Source: Okeania sp. SIO3I5 (GTDB taxonomy: Bacteria > Cyanobacteriota > Cyanobacteriia > Cyanobacteriales > Microcoleaceae). From it: a DNA stretch of 64,000 bases. The DNA is taken from contig NZ_JAAHHT010000001.1 of the NCBI RefSeq assembly GCF_010672085.1, forward strand, positions 1 to 64,000, written 5' to 3'. Shown one piece after another: positions 1-8,607 of this stretch (the first letter of the stretch is position 1; each line of letters starts with the position of its first letter). A program made the translations under genes and the position numbers. Under the pieces are notes generated by a model. That model worked only from the letters and a program-made list of their open reading frames with translations, was not told where the DNA came from and did no database searches.

Positions 1-21
1 ACCGTGAGTCCGAGGCTTGCA

Positions 22-235
22 AACTGTTATGCTTTATAAACATCTTTCTCTTTTCATAAAACTTGGGCATTATAGACACGTTATGAGTAGGTCTGGGTTT
101 GGCTTTTTCGGGAGAAAAATGTATTCAATTAGACACAAAGAAGTGAATACTGTAGACAGAATTCTTCCTCCAACCCGCCGTCCTCCCCATCCTCCCCACC
201 CTCCCACAAGGGTTTCAAGAGTTCCTTATAAGGGA
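22..235. repeat. dispersed ~213-bp element, copy 1
   Basis: This stretch matches 25632-25844 over its whole length: TATGCTTTATAAACATC near the left end, a C/T-rich TCCTCCCCACCCTCCC stretch, then AAGGGATAGC at the right end. The second copy is flanked by an 8-bp duplication and sits inside another element, so this is a mobile non-autonomous unit. No transposase is encoded. The short open frames across it are not convincing genes. Confidence 0.6.
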
Positions 236-239
236 TAGC

Positions 240-320
240 TTGTGATTGGGGGGAGAGGTCTTCGTTTGTTGCTCGCTCCTAACACACCATTTTAAGCTTG
301 ACACGCTAGTAGGGCAAGTA
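240..320. repeat. fragment of a CTAGCGTGTCAAG-ended element; rest of 320-475 empty
   Basis: The sequence AAGCTTGACACGCTAGTAGG and the neighbouring 'gagcgagcaacaaacg'-like stretch match, in inverse orientation, the element at 19465-19640. Only one end is present here. I see no gene or RNA between it and the end of the CHAT gene at 476. Confidence 0.45.
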
Positions 321-475
321 GGTTTCAGTTGTCGCCGACATGAAAAGGCGACAATAACTATGAATCGTAACCAAAATTTAACTTTCCGCCGTAACCCACG
401 GAAAATTAAGCATTATGGCCGTCTTAATCTTTAGTTGTGCATTCACTACCTTATAGAATTTTTGAGGTTAAATAC

Positions 476-3400
476 TCACTGTAAACCACCGGAAACAAAA
501 CCTGCCCAATAATAGGGGTTAATAAACGGATATTCTTCCTGACATAATAACGCCAGGTTAAATTTCATTTTCCCAACCTGTTTTTTATTCTCCTCCGTCT
601 CAATATCCCCCAAATGTGCGTCTAACTGTGGTCGATATTTATCATTAAGTTGTTTTCCTGTCAAGTTGCGCAGATCGATTTGAGCTTGGTGTAACGCTTG
701 CGGGCGGGTGTATTCTGGGTTTTGCCGATGTTGATAATAAAACAAACAAAATAGTGCCGTCGCAGAATCATCCACCGCCCATAATGTACTGACTACACTC
801 TGAGCGCCGGCACTCAGGAAACCTGCTGCAATAGTTAGAATGTCATCGTTAAGTTTGCTGACTGTGAGATTAGTTTCGCAACAGGAGAGGAAGACATCGG
901 TTAATTCTGGTAAACGCCAGGTAAATACATCTCCAAGGGTGACTTCTCCATCGAATAAATATAATTTTGAATCTAGGGGGTTTTTGAGGTTGGCGCTAGC
1001 GTGATGACTGGAATGGAGAAACTGTACTTGTTTTGCGAGTTGGCGGTAGTTGTTGACTGTTGCTTGTTGGTATTGGAGGCGGTGGTGTTTGGAGACTTGG
1101 AACATTTGGGCGAGGTTTTCACATTCGTATCCGGTGAAAATGAGGTCGCCTGTGGCGTTTTCGACAATTCCCATTTTTTGGGAGTTGGTGCTTTTCTTGC
1201 GGTTGTCGCAATAGCTGAGTATTTGGCAACTGGGTATAACTCGCAGGCGGAATATATCGCTGAGATAGGTGGGTCGAGTTTCAGGTGTTTTTGGTTTGTT
1301 GGTAGATTGTGGGGTAGGTTTTTTGGCAGTGGGAATAGAGAGGCGAGTGTCTGCAAATTCCCGGTAAAATCCCCCTCCCGTCCCCCTTTGAAAGGGGGAA
1401 GCCGGATCTAAATAGCCCCCCTTACCAAGGGGGGTTGGGGGGATTTCTCTGCAGCCCTCCTTACCAAGGACTGAATCTTCGTCGCTTCCCTTACCAAGAA
1501 TCGAATCTTCATAGCCCCCCTTACCAAGGGGGGTTGGGGGGATTTCTCCTCCACCGGAAGTCAGGGAGACATCCACAGGCAAAGCAGCAAACGGAATTTG
1601 ATGCAGATATATGTGAGGCACAATAATTAATTCTTTAATACCGCTCAGATGTTGGGCAATAAGTTGATTCAGTTGCAAACGTTCGGCAAGTTCTTTCAGA
1701 AATGCTCCCATATTTTTACGCCATTCTTGATTTTTATTATTTCTGTAGTCAACGTAGGGTTTTAACCAGTTTTGACCTATCCAATTTTGCAACCTCTCAA
1801 TACCCTGACCTCCGCAAGTGAAAAGTTGAACATTCTGCCGACCAACTATAAATATATAGGTATCATCATTAGTAGTGTAAAAACTCAATATTGCCGTCTC
1901 CTCATCCTTAATTAATGCCCGCATCTGCTCAATACTCAGGGGATCTACCTGTAACTGACCCGCCAATACTGGATCAGACTTACGAATCTCTCGCCAAACC
2001 TGTTGCCGTTGTGCTTCTATTTTTTCAATTTCTGCCAATCTTTGCTCTGTCTGTTTCCCACTGTCGCGACGGTCAAACCGACTCTTGGCATCCGGTAGGG
2101 ACGTTCCATGGAACGTCCCTACGGAGGTGGGGCGACGGAGGTCAGACAAAAGTTGTTGCAGGCGATAATATTCTTCTAGGAGTTCGAGTGGTATTTCGGC
2201 ATTTGGGTAGAGTTCTTTACTTGCCATTAATTCTGCTACCGTGCGGGAACGGGCACGCTCGGCATATTCTACCGCTTTGTCGTATTGCTGAAGGTTGACG
2301 TAGCATTGAACGATGTTTTGGTAGACTCCGATGGCTTCTACGAAGATTTGTGAGCGGATATAGTCATCTTGCAACCAACTACGACTTAGTTCGACTGCGG
2401 TTATGGCTTTTTGGTAGGCATTTATGGCGGGTTGCCAGTTGCCTTCTTTGAAATGGAGGTTCCCTAAGTTGTTGGTAGTTTCGAGATGTCTAATGGGATT
2501 TGCTTCTAAAGTATGAACTGATAACGCCAGATTAAATGCTATTGTTGCATTTTCTAGATTCTCAGCTTTGTCGTCACGGATTCTATCAAGGTAAGCATTA
2601 CCCAAGTTGTTTTGAGTTGTTGCCCACTCAATAGGAAAGTCATTTTTAGTGCAAACTTCTAAAGTGAGTTGAAAGGCTACAATGGCTAGTTCTATATTTT
2701 CTGCTTTGTCGTCACGGATTCTGTAGAGGTAAGCAATGCCGAGGTTATTTTGAACCATTGCCCACTGGAAGGGAAAGCCATTTTTGGTGTAAATTTCCAA
2801 TGCTAGTTGGTATGAAGCAATGGCTTTTTCTACATTCTCAGCTTTGTCACCAAGGATTCTATTGCGGTAAGCACTGCCGAGATTGTTTTGAGTTCCTGCC
2901 CACCCGATGGGGAAATCTTTTTTGGTGTGAATTTCCAATGCCAGGTTATATGCACCAATAGCTTTTTCTACATTTTCAGCTTTGTTACCAAAGATTCTAT
3001 CACTGTAAGCCAGGCCAAGATTGTTTTGAGTTCCTGCCCAATCGACGGGGAAATCTTTTTTGGTGTGAACTTCCAACGCCAGGTTATATGCACCAATAGC
3101 TTTTTCTACATTCTCAGCTTTGTCACCAAGGATTCTATCACTGTAAGCACTGCCGAGATTGTTTTGAGTCCTTGCCCAATCGATGGGGAAATCTTTTTTA
3201 ATGTGAACTTTCAACGCCAGATTATGTGCGACAATAGCTTTTTCTATATTCTTAGCTTTGTCACCAAGGATTCTATTGCGGTAAGCAGTACCCAGGTTGT
3301 TTTGAGTTGTTGCCCAATCTATGGGGAGTGCTTCACGAGTGCGAACGGAGAATGCTAGTTCATAAACTGCAATAGCTTTTTCTATATTCTCGGCTTTGTC

Positions 3401-5269
3401 ACCAAGGATTCTATTACTGTAAGCAATACCAAGGTTATTTTGAACCATTGCACACTCAATAGGAAAGTCTTTTTTGGTGTAAACTTCCAATGCTAAATTG
3501 TAAGTTGCAATAGCTTTTTCTATATTCTCAGCTTTGTCACCAAGGATTCTATCACTGTAAGCAATACCAAGGTTATTTTGAACCATTGCACACTCAATAG
3601 GAAAGTCTTTTTTGGTGTAAACTTCCAATGCTAAATTGTAAGTTGCAATAGCTTTTTCTATATTCTCAGCTTTATCGCCACTGATTCTATTAAGGTAGAC
3701 ATTCCCCAGGTTGTGTTGAGTTGTTGCACAATTGATGGGGAAGTCTTTTTGGGTGTAAACTTCCAATGCTAAATTGTAAGCTGCTATGGCTTTTTCCAAA
3801 TTATCAGCTTTGTCGTCACAGATCCTGTTACGGTAAGCCAAACCCAGATTGTTTTGAATTGCTGCCCAATTTTCCGGATCGGACTCGCGAGTAAAAATTG
3901 TTTCCATCGCCTCGTAACCAGCGATCGCTATTTCTATATTAGTTGCCTTACTACCTTGCGAAAACTCTTGAATGAGGTCAATAAAATCAACAATTACTTG
4001 GGAAATAAACCCCCTTTCTGCTGATTTCAGTTTAGAAAGCGTTCCTTCAATGTAAGTCCGTAAAGCTTGGATAAAGCCATCATCAAGCTTATCTAAATTG
4101 CCTTCCAGTAGAGAGTAAACCGTTTTAGCATTGCCTTTACTATCCCGAACTGCTTCCAACACCTCCACCAAAAAGTCTAAATAACCTTGCTGTTGAGAAC
4201 CAAGCAACCTCCCCCTTAACCATTCCCACTTCTGGCGACTAAACCTCACCCACTGTTCATTTCTCACCTGCTCATAAAGCTCGATCGCCCACCCATAAAA
4301 AGCAACCGCCTGCTTAACTCGCCCCGTTGCCTCCTCAACCATACCCAACATATACCCAGCATTTCCCACTTGGTTTGCCCATGCTAACCGTTGCGCTTCT
4401 TCCGTCGCCTCTTCCTCCAACTTTTTCCCCATCTGCAACGCCAACAAAAAATACTCCCTGGCGCGAGAATGCTCCCCACTCTCCCAAAACAAACTCCCCA
4501 AACTATAATCACTAAAAAACTCCTGCGCTCGATCTTCCCTCTGACGAAAAACTTCTAACCTCTTTTCCTCAGCAGCGATCGCCCCGGCAAAATCCCCTAT
4601 TTGCCGACAAACAACCCTTAAATTTTCCCAACAATTGAGTGCTGAAAACTCCATTGCTTCTATCTTTATATACAGACTCCCAGCTTCCCGATAATAATCT
4701 CCAGCTCTCCCCAAATTCCCCAAAACCTGATAACAACCAGCCAAAGTATAATAATTATTTGCCCGCCATTTATCCCTAGATAATTTCTCAGCTAAAATAG
4801 CAGAATGTTTCAGATAATCAATAGCTATCGCATAATTTGTCATTGCAAAATATAAATAACCAATTCTATCGACTATTTCTATTTCAAAACTTGCCTCAAT
4901 ATTATGTAATCGCACCAGAATTAATTGGGCTTCAGAATAACCAATAGCATCAGCAAGTTTTCCTTCTCTTTCCGCCACCTCCGTCATCCAGTTCAACACT
5001 TCCCATTTTGCCGAAAAATCATCCAAAACTTGCGCCCAGTTTAAACGCTCTTGAAAATACTTTTGAGCCGAATCAAAATCTCCTTGTTCCCGATAAATAC
5101 AGCCCAACCAAGCCACAGCAAAACTAAGATTAACCCAATCTTTTGCCTGATTTGCTAGTTGATAAAATTCCCAAAAAGTAGCGAGAGAATTTGCAAACTC
5201 ACCCTGGTTATATTGGTTCGTTCCTATTTGTAAAAGTTCTTCTATTTTTTGAGTATATGTTGCATCCAT
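476..5269 (-). CDS. TPR-repeat CHAT-domain (caspase-like) protein
   Basis: A 1597-aa protein. Residues ~1-350 are divergent TPRs. Residues ~470-950 hold ten tandem 46-aa TPR units of the form NNLGxAYxxRIxxDKAENxE, followed by further TPRs. The C-terminal ~350 residues are a CHAT domain (Caspase HetF Associated with TPRs), a clan CD cysteine peptidase fold. The expected dyad is visible: His1423 in LHSSHHAS and Cys1464 in LSCCET, so peptidase activity is plausible. CHAT-TPR proteins are signalling proteases in cyanobacteria. The substrate is unknown. Two in-frame insertions come from dispersed DNA repeats: residues ~1239-1304 (IPPTPLGKGG motifs) and VGTFHGTSL from a 28-bp palindrome. TPR units 2 and 3 are nearly identical at DNA level, indicating a recent duplication. 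A truncated paralogue lies at 60767-61363. The family call is firm; the function is inferred. Confidence 0.93.
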   Translation of the reverse strand: MDATYTQKIEELLQIGTNQYNQGEFANSLATFWEFYQLANQAKDWVNLSFAVAWLGCIYREQGDFDSAQKYFQERLNWAQVLDDFSAKWEVLNWMTEVAEREGKLADAIGYSEAQLILVRLHNIEASFEIEIVDRIGYLYFAMTNYAIAIDYLKHSAILAEKLSRDKWRANNYYTLAGCYQVLGNLGRAGDYYREAGSLYIKIEAMEFSALNCWENLRVVCRQIGDFAGAIAAEEKRLEVFRQREDRAQEFFSDYSLGSLFWESGEHSRAREYFLLALQMGKKLEEEATEEAQRLAWANQVGNAGYMLGMVEEATGRVKQAVAFYGWAIELYEQVRNEQWVRFSRQKWEWLRGRLLGSQQQGYLDFLVEVLEAVRDSKGNAKTVYSLLEGNLDKLDDGFIQALRTYIEGTLSKLKSAERGFISQVIVDFIDLIQEFSQGSKATNIEIAIAGYEAMETIFTRESDPENWAAIQNNLGLAYRNRICDDKADNLEKAIAAYNLALEVYTQKDFPINCATTQHNLGNVYLNRISGDKAENIEKAIATYNLALEVYTKKDFPIECAMVQNNLGIAYSDRILGDKAENIEKAIATYNLALEVYTKKDFPIECAMVQNNLGIAYSNRILGDKAENIEKAIAVYELAFSVRTREALPIDWATTQNNLGTAYRNRILGDKAKNIEKAIVAHNLALKVHIKKDFPIDWARTQNNLGSAYSDRILGDKAENVEKAIGAYNLALEVHTKKDFPVDWAGTQNNLGLAYSDRIFGNKAENVEKAIGAYNLALEIHTKKDFPIGWAGTQNNLGSAYRNRILGDKAENVEKAIASYQLALEIYTKNGFPFQWAMVQNNLGIAYLYRIRDDKAENIELAIVAFQLTLEVCTKNDFPIEWATTQNNLGNAYLDRIRDDKAENLENATIAFNLALSVHTLEANPIRHLETTNNLGNLHFKEGNWQPAINAYQKAITAVELSRSWLQDDYIRSQIFVEAIGVYQNIVQCYVNLQQYDKAVEYAERARSRTVAELMASKELYPNAEIPLELLEEYYRLQQLLSDLRRPTSVGTFHGTSLPDAKSRFDRRDSGKQTEQRLAEIEKIEAQRQQVWREIRKSDPVLAGQLQVDPLSIEQMRALIKDEETAILSFYTTNDDTYIFIVGRQNVQLFTCGGQGIERLQNWIGQNWLKPYVDYRNNKNQEWRKNMGAFLKELAERLQLNQLIAQHLSGIKELIIVPHIYLHQIPFAALPVDVSLTSGGGEIPPTPLGKGGYEDSILGKGSDEDSVLGKEGCREIPPTPLGKGGYLDPASPFQRGTGGGFYREFADTRLSIPTAKKPTPQSTNKPKTPETRPTYLSDIFRLRVIPSCQILSYCDNRKKSTNSQKMGIVENATGDLIFTGYECENLAQMFQVSKHHRLQYQQATVNNYRQLAKQVQFLHSSHHASANLKNPLDSKLYLFDGEVTLGDVFTWRLPELTDVFLSCCETNLTVSKLNDDILTIAAGFLSAGAQSVVSTLWAVDDSATALFCLFYYQHRQNPEYTRPQALHQAQIDLRNLTGKQLNDKYRPQLDAHLGDIETEENKKQVGKMKFNLALLCQEEYPFINPYYWAGFVSGGLQ
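1360..1555. repeat. G-rich dispersed repeats inserted in frame in the CHAT gene
   Basis: Two full copies and partial copies of the CCCCCCTTACCAAGG / GGGTTGGGGGGATTTCT repeat, the same repeat found between genes elsewhere in the window. On the minus strand it is translated as IPPTPLGKGG-type peptide without breaking the frame. It lies between the two halves of the CHAT region, where a loop could tolerate it. Confidence 0.75.
2095..2122. repeat. 28-bp perfect palindrome inside the CHAT gene
   Basis: Starts GTAGGGACGTTCCA and is its own reverse complement over 28 bp. It belongs to the same class as the 28-bp palindromes at 36732-36759 and 42891-42918, which also begin GTAG and end CTAC. Here it is translated in frame as part of VGTFHGTSL. 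Confidence 0.85.
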
Positions 5270-5300
5270 TGTTAGTAACTAATATGTGCTAGGATTCCTA

Positions 5301-5675
5301 TCACAAAATTTGTACAGACTCAGTTTTAATTTCTGACAAATTTATTAGTCTGGCATCATTTGTCAATAACTTGGCATTCAATAACTGTGCTGTTGCTGCC
5401 ACAATAGCATCAGGAAGTTTTCACCTTTAACTTTTCCGTAAAGCGATCGCTAAATCTTTAATCTGACTCTCGATACCAACTATTGTTATCTGAGCCAAAA
5501 AATTACGAATTTGTACTTCCTCAACTGGAGTCAGACTGGGATAAGACAGTAACTCTATTTCTGTAATTATAGAAATAAAATATCTAGCATTAGGTAGAGG
5601 GTTCACTAACCGCCCACCTAAATAATACAAAGCCACATTTGTATCTAGAACAATTAAACTTTCCATAACTACCAT
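5301..5675 (-). pseudogene. VapC-like PIN-domain toxin, two in-frame stops
   Basis: The first 82 codons encode a PIN N-terminus (LIVLDTNVALYYL, with the first catalytic Asp). Codon 83 is TAA and codon 85 is TGA. The same frame then continues with KLPDAIVAATAQLLNAKLLT, the classic PIN motif holding the later catalytic Asp residues, to a natural stop at 5301. Read through, the gene would be about 124 aa, normal for VapC. As it stands the product lacks the distal acidic residues and should be an inactive ribonuclease. It overlaps the antitoxin gene by 7 nt, the usual vapBC arrangement. A sequencing error is possible but would have to explain two stops three bases apart. Confidence 0.8.
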
Positions 5676-5884
5676 TCATCCCGAATTTGTTGTTGATATT
5701 CCAAAGGATCTATACTAAGTTTTATAGTACCTGCATACTTAGATAAATCCACACTTTTTGTTTGAGTTTTTAACTGAGCAATAGCTAACAATTTTTCAAT
5801 TTCTTGCCAGTCTTCATAATCAATTAAAACCGCTACAGGCCGCATAGTTTCATCAGTAACTATTTTCTTCTTAAAATCCCGCAT
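5669..5884 (-). CDS. VapB-family antitoxin
   Basis: A 71-aa acidic protein. It has an N-terminal region of the PHD/VapB type (TMRPVAVLIDYEDWQEIEKL) and a C-terminal toxin-neutralising tail ending EYQQQIRDEW, typical of cyanobacterial antitoxins. AGGAG lies about 9 nt upstream of the ATG. Its gene overlaps the start of the broken vapC at 5301-5675, so it may now be an orphan antitoxin. VapB proteins normally bind and block the PIN toxin and repress their own promoter. The promoter itself is not recognisable in the sequence. Confidence 0.75.
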   Translation of the reverse strand: MRDFKKKIVTDETMRPVAVLIDYEDWQEIEKLLAIAQLKTQTKSVDLSKYAGTIKLSIDPLEYQQQIRDEW

Positions 5885-5921
5885 AATTTTCTCCTATCTA
5901 TTAATAAACTGTTCAAATATA

Positions 5922-6839
5922 TTATCCCACTACTTCAACTTCCTGAGCATAAACCCGCCAGTTATTTTGCTTTTCCAATTCTTGCCATAACTCCTGCATT
6001 CTTTCCGAATTCAAATCTGGTGCTACCTCTTCCTCATTAGGTTTTAACCATTCTAAATCTAGAGGTTTTTCCAGAGCGATCGCTACAAATTTTTCTACTC
6101 CTACTTCGTTAAAAGTAAACCGACATCCTAGCTCATAAGTCAAAGTTTCTTTTTGTGGCAAAAGCCGAATTTTTTCCAACTCATAATCAATAGCAAAAGC
6201 TTGAGAAGGGCAAACCACACACCGACTTACAACTCCCTGATTTAACAACAGTAAATAACCATCAGATTCAGGCAAATTAATAAATGCCCAATAAGGCTTT
6301 TCTAAACTCAGCTTTAGAGGTTGATGATCTGCCATTTGAGGAATATGTAATTTATCTACTTCTACCATATTATCTGCAAAATTAATCCAATCCCTATTTT
6401 TATCTGCCTGCTTTTCTAAAGATGGCAAAAAATTCGCCTCAACCCACCGAGGAAATTGATAATCCCATAACCATTGATAAAGATTTTTCCAAAAGTCTCT
6501 ACCTCGGCCTGGAGATTTGATGAAATTCACCTTTTCTTCTCCTATATCTGCCATAATTTCTTCTGAATATTCAGTCAAGAGACAATCTCTAACTTTCCTA
6601 GAAATTGTTTGAATCGTATTTGTTAAATCTCCCCGTCCTTCCTTTTTCAAAATTTGACAAATACTGGTTTTCTCTGCTTCTCCATTATCATTGCTATTCT
6701 TATTTTCAAAATAATAGTTATCTGGATGATATCTTAACTTGAAAAATTCCCCTTTAACTGTGGGATTACCATTTTCCATCGGAAATAAACCATCAGCAAT
6801 TTCACTAATAAACCCTGAGTGTAATTTAGTAATCTGCAT
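5922..6839 (-). CDS. hypothetical protein, possible DUF4384-like C-terminal domain
   Basis: The protein has 305 aa when started at ATG 6839, which has GGAG 6 nt upstream. An upstream ATG at 6866 has no such site, so I prefer 6839. Residues ~165-275 (LKLSLEKPYWAFINLPESDG, then YLLLLNQG, VVCPSQ, IRLLPQ) resemble the beta-rich DUF4384 pattern of a lipophilic strand, GYLLLLN, a Cys-containing strand and a final 'FVAIALEKPL' strand. DUF4384 is often attached to caspase-like or TPR proteins. The N-terminal ~160 residues are helical and unassigned. There is no signal peptide or TM segment. It lies upstream of vapBC and the CHAT gene on the same strand. The domain call is tentative. Confidence 0.6.
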   Translation of the reverse strand: MQITKLHSGFISEIADGLFPMENGNPTVKGEFFKLRYHPDNYYFENKNSNDNGEAEKTSICQILKKEGRGDLTNTIQTISRKVRDCLLTEYSEEIMADIGEEKVNFIKSPGRGRDFWKNLYQWLWDYQFPRWVEANFLPSLEKQADKNRDWINFADNMVEVDKLHIPQMADHQPLKLSLEKPYWAFINLPESDGYLLLLNQGVVSRCVVCPSQAFAIDYELEKIRLLPQKETLTYELGCRFTFNEVGVEKFVAIALEKPLDLEWLKPNEEEVAPDLNSERMQELWQELEKQNNWRVYAQEVEVVG

Positions 6840-6866
6840 ATTAGCTCCAAAGAATAGATATAGCAA

Positions 6867-7322
6867 TTCCTAAAGTTATGAGGTAGATTTACAATCCCCC
6901 TAAATCCCCCTTGGAAAGGGGGACTTTTTGTTGACTTCCCCCTTTCTCAGGACGGCGGGGGGATATAAAACTGTACTTCACAAATTAAAGAACCGCTACA
7001 GATTAAAAGTTGGTCGGTATGGAATAGCAGTTAACGTCTCAAAGCTCCAGTTTAAGCCAGAGGTACTGATAACTGAAATAACCTACATAACTAATAACAA
7101 TTATATCAATATAATTTCCATAAAAAAGCTCCAGAAAGCAGATTAGCCATTTACTGCCATTTCCTGTAATTTCCCGTAATTTTGTGTAATTTAACATAAA
7201 TTAAATTGATTTAATTTGATTCAATTTGATTTAATTTAAAGCCCAAAATAGCTATTTCACACTAATGACATTCCTCTGCAAACCAGGCTAAATTAGTATC
7301 AGTTGAGTCAAGGAATAAATCA
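6867..7322. other. intergenic, repeat and AT-rich sequence
   Basis: Contains a CCCCCTAAATCCCCCTTGG hairpin-like repeat (6895-6935) and an AT-rich tract of repeated TTTAATTTGATT units (7195-7240). The AT tract could include the promoter of the oxygenase gene at 7323; AAGGA lies just before its ATG. I see no credible gene. Confidence 0.5.
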
Positions 7323-8369
7323 ATGAACAAACATCAAGTTGCCAAAAACTTTTCCAACACAGAAAACACACGATCGCTAATTAATATGAAAGATTTTTTA
7401 CAGCATCAAATACCCGCAGAAACAAACCAAGTCTTGCAAGCAGAATTGTCAAAAATTCCCCTAGACTTGGAAAATATTACAGAAGAAAAGCTCCGGCAAC
7501 TAGGTAAAGTTATTCAACAACAACTGCCAGAACAGATTTTGCAAAGCTTACAGCAACTAACCCAACCTCACGGTTTACCTTTTTTAGTCATTCATAATTT
7601 ACCAATAGACGAAAAACTAGGTAAACCACCAGTCGATGGCAAGCGTCCTCAGCACAAAACTACTGACATTAGCGAGAAAATTTTGCTCGGCATTAGCGCT
7701 GCCAGTGATTTACTACCACTAGCTTACAAACAAGAAAAAGGAGTGCTAGTGCAAGAAATTACTCCAGTCCCCGGTAAAGAGCGATCGCTCTCAAATGAGG
7801 GTTCCATCTCATTAGGTTATCACACAGATGAGTCCATATTGACGCGGTGTTATCGTCCAGAGTTTCTATTTTTACTAGGATTAATCAATGATTCAAATAC
7901 ACCTACCTATATCGCGGAACTCAACAAAGCATTCGCAGAAATTAGTCCGCGTCACCGATACCTCTTACAGCAACCTCTGTTTCGAGTTGAACTACCAGAG
8001 TCTTTTAAGGTGTGGAATGGAAAAGTAATTCAAAGTGAGTTGCGTCCTCTAGTTACTGAAAATCAGAATGGCGAATTAGAAATAGCAGCAAATCTCTATG
8101 CAGTCAAGAGTATAACTAAGGAAGCAAAAACAGCAGTCGATGCTTTGAGCAATGTCTTGCCCTACGTTAGTCAAGCAGTAACATTGCAGGGAGGAGATAT
8201 GCTTTTATTTGACAATAGTAAATGTCTCCACGGACGTGCGGCTATTTCTCAGAATGGCGATCGCTGGTTGCAACGTCTGTTTTGCCGTCGTTCCTTAATG
8301 GATATACGTCGAGCTACAGACTCCAATAATGGCTTCGTTTTTGATATCAAGTTTCTAGTATTAGAGTAA
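7323..8369 (+). CDS. Fe(II)/2-oxoglutarate oxygenase, TauD/clavaminate synthase-like (VioC/AsnO type)
   Basis: A 348-aa protein of the TauD/TfdA superfamily. The facial triad is visible: His167-x-Asp169 in GYHTDES and His303 in KCLHGRA. An Arg for 2-oxoglutarate binding follows 15 residues later (R318 in WLQRLFCRR). Layout and length fit the amino-acid beta-hydroxylases VioC (arginine) and AsnO (asparagine) better than taurine dioxygenase; those usually carry HxE where this protein has HxD. Such enzymes normally hydroxylate free or carrier-bound amino acids for nonribosomal peptides, but no NRPS gene lies nearby, so the substrate is unknown. The ATG is preceded by AAGGA. The gene stands alone on its strand. 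Superfamily firm, subtype inferred. Confidence 0.85.
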   Translation: MNKHQVAKNFSNTENTRSLINMKDFLQHQIPAETNQVLQAELSKIPLDLENITEEKLRQLGKVIQQQLPEQILQSLQQLTQPHGLPFLVIHNLPIDEKLGKPPVDGKRPQHKTTDISEKILLGISAASDLLPLAYKQEKGVLVQEITPVPGKERSLSNEGSISLGYHTDESILTRCYRPEFLFLLGLINDSNTPTYIAELNKAFAEISPRHRYLLQQPLFRVELPESFKVWNGKVIQSELRPLVTENQNGELEIAANLYAVKSITKEAKTAVDALSNVLPYVSQAVTLQGGDMLLFDNSKCLHGRAAISQNGDRWLQRLFCRRSLMDIRRATDSNNGFVFDIKFLVLE

Positions 8370-8375
8370 TATCAA

Positions 8376-8475
8376 AGCAGAACTACCATATCTACAAGAG
8401 GGCGAATGCCATTCGCCCCTACATGCAGAAGCACCATATCTACTAGAGGGCGAATACCATTCGCCCCTACACAAG
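8376..8475. repeat. duplicated unit with GGGCGAATxCCATTCGCCC hairpins
   Basis: Two successive copies of a unit that reads CCATATCTA..AGAGGGCGAA and then a near-perfect hairpin. The same hairpin occurs at 43158-43182. The remainder of the gap to 8584 holds nothing recognisable. Confidence 0.65.
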
Positions 8476-8584
8476 GTGTATGATTTGTAATTTTCGTAAG
8501 TCCTGTTTATATGAAATTCACCACCATACTAAAATCTACCTCCCATAAACCCGGTTTCTTAAACACTCAAGAAGTATAGAAGGC

Positions 8585-8607
8585 AAAAAATAGAAGCACA
8601 ACTTCTA
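8585..8607 (-). terminator. Rho-independent terminator of the membrane protein gene
   Basis: On the minus strand: TAGAAG, loop TTGTG, CTTCTA, then six Ts. The ascending stem overlaps the TAG stop codon of the gene ending at 8605. Confidence 0.75.

Noticed and set aside
17-434. Two short plus-strand frames at the left edge
   Set aside because: They run through a dispersed element also present at 25632-25844 and through an element end. Composition is Pro/Arg low-complexity without family resemblance.
2888-3358. Plus-strand 156-codon frame antisense to the CHAT gene
   Set aside because: A shadow of the 138-bp TPR repeat units; the minus strand has clear protein homology.
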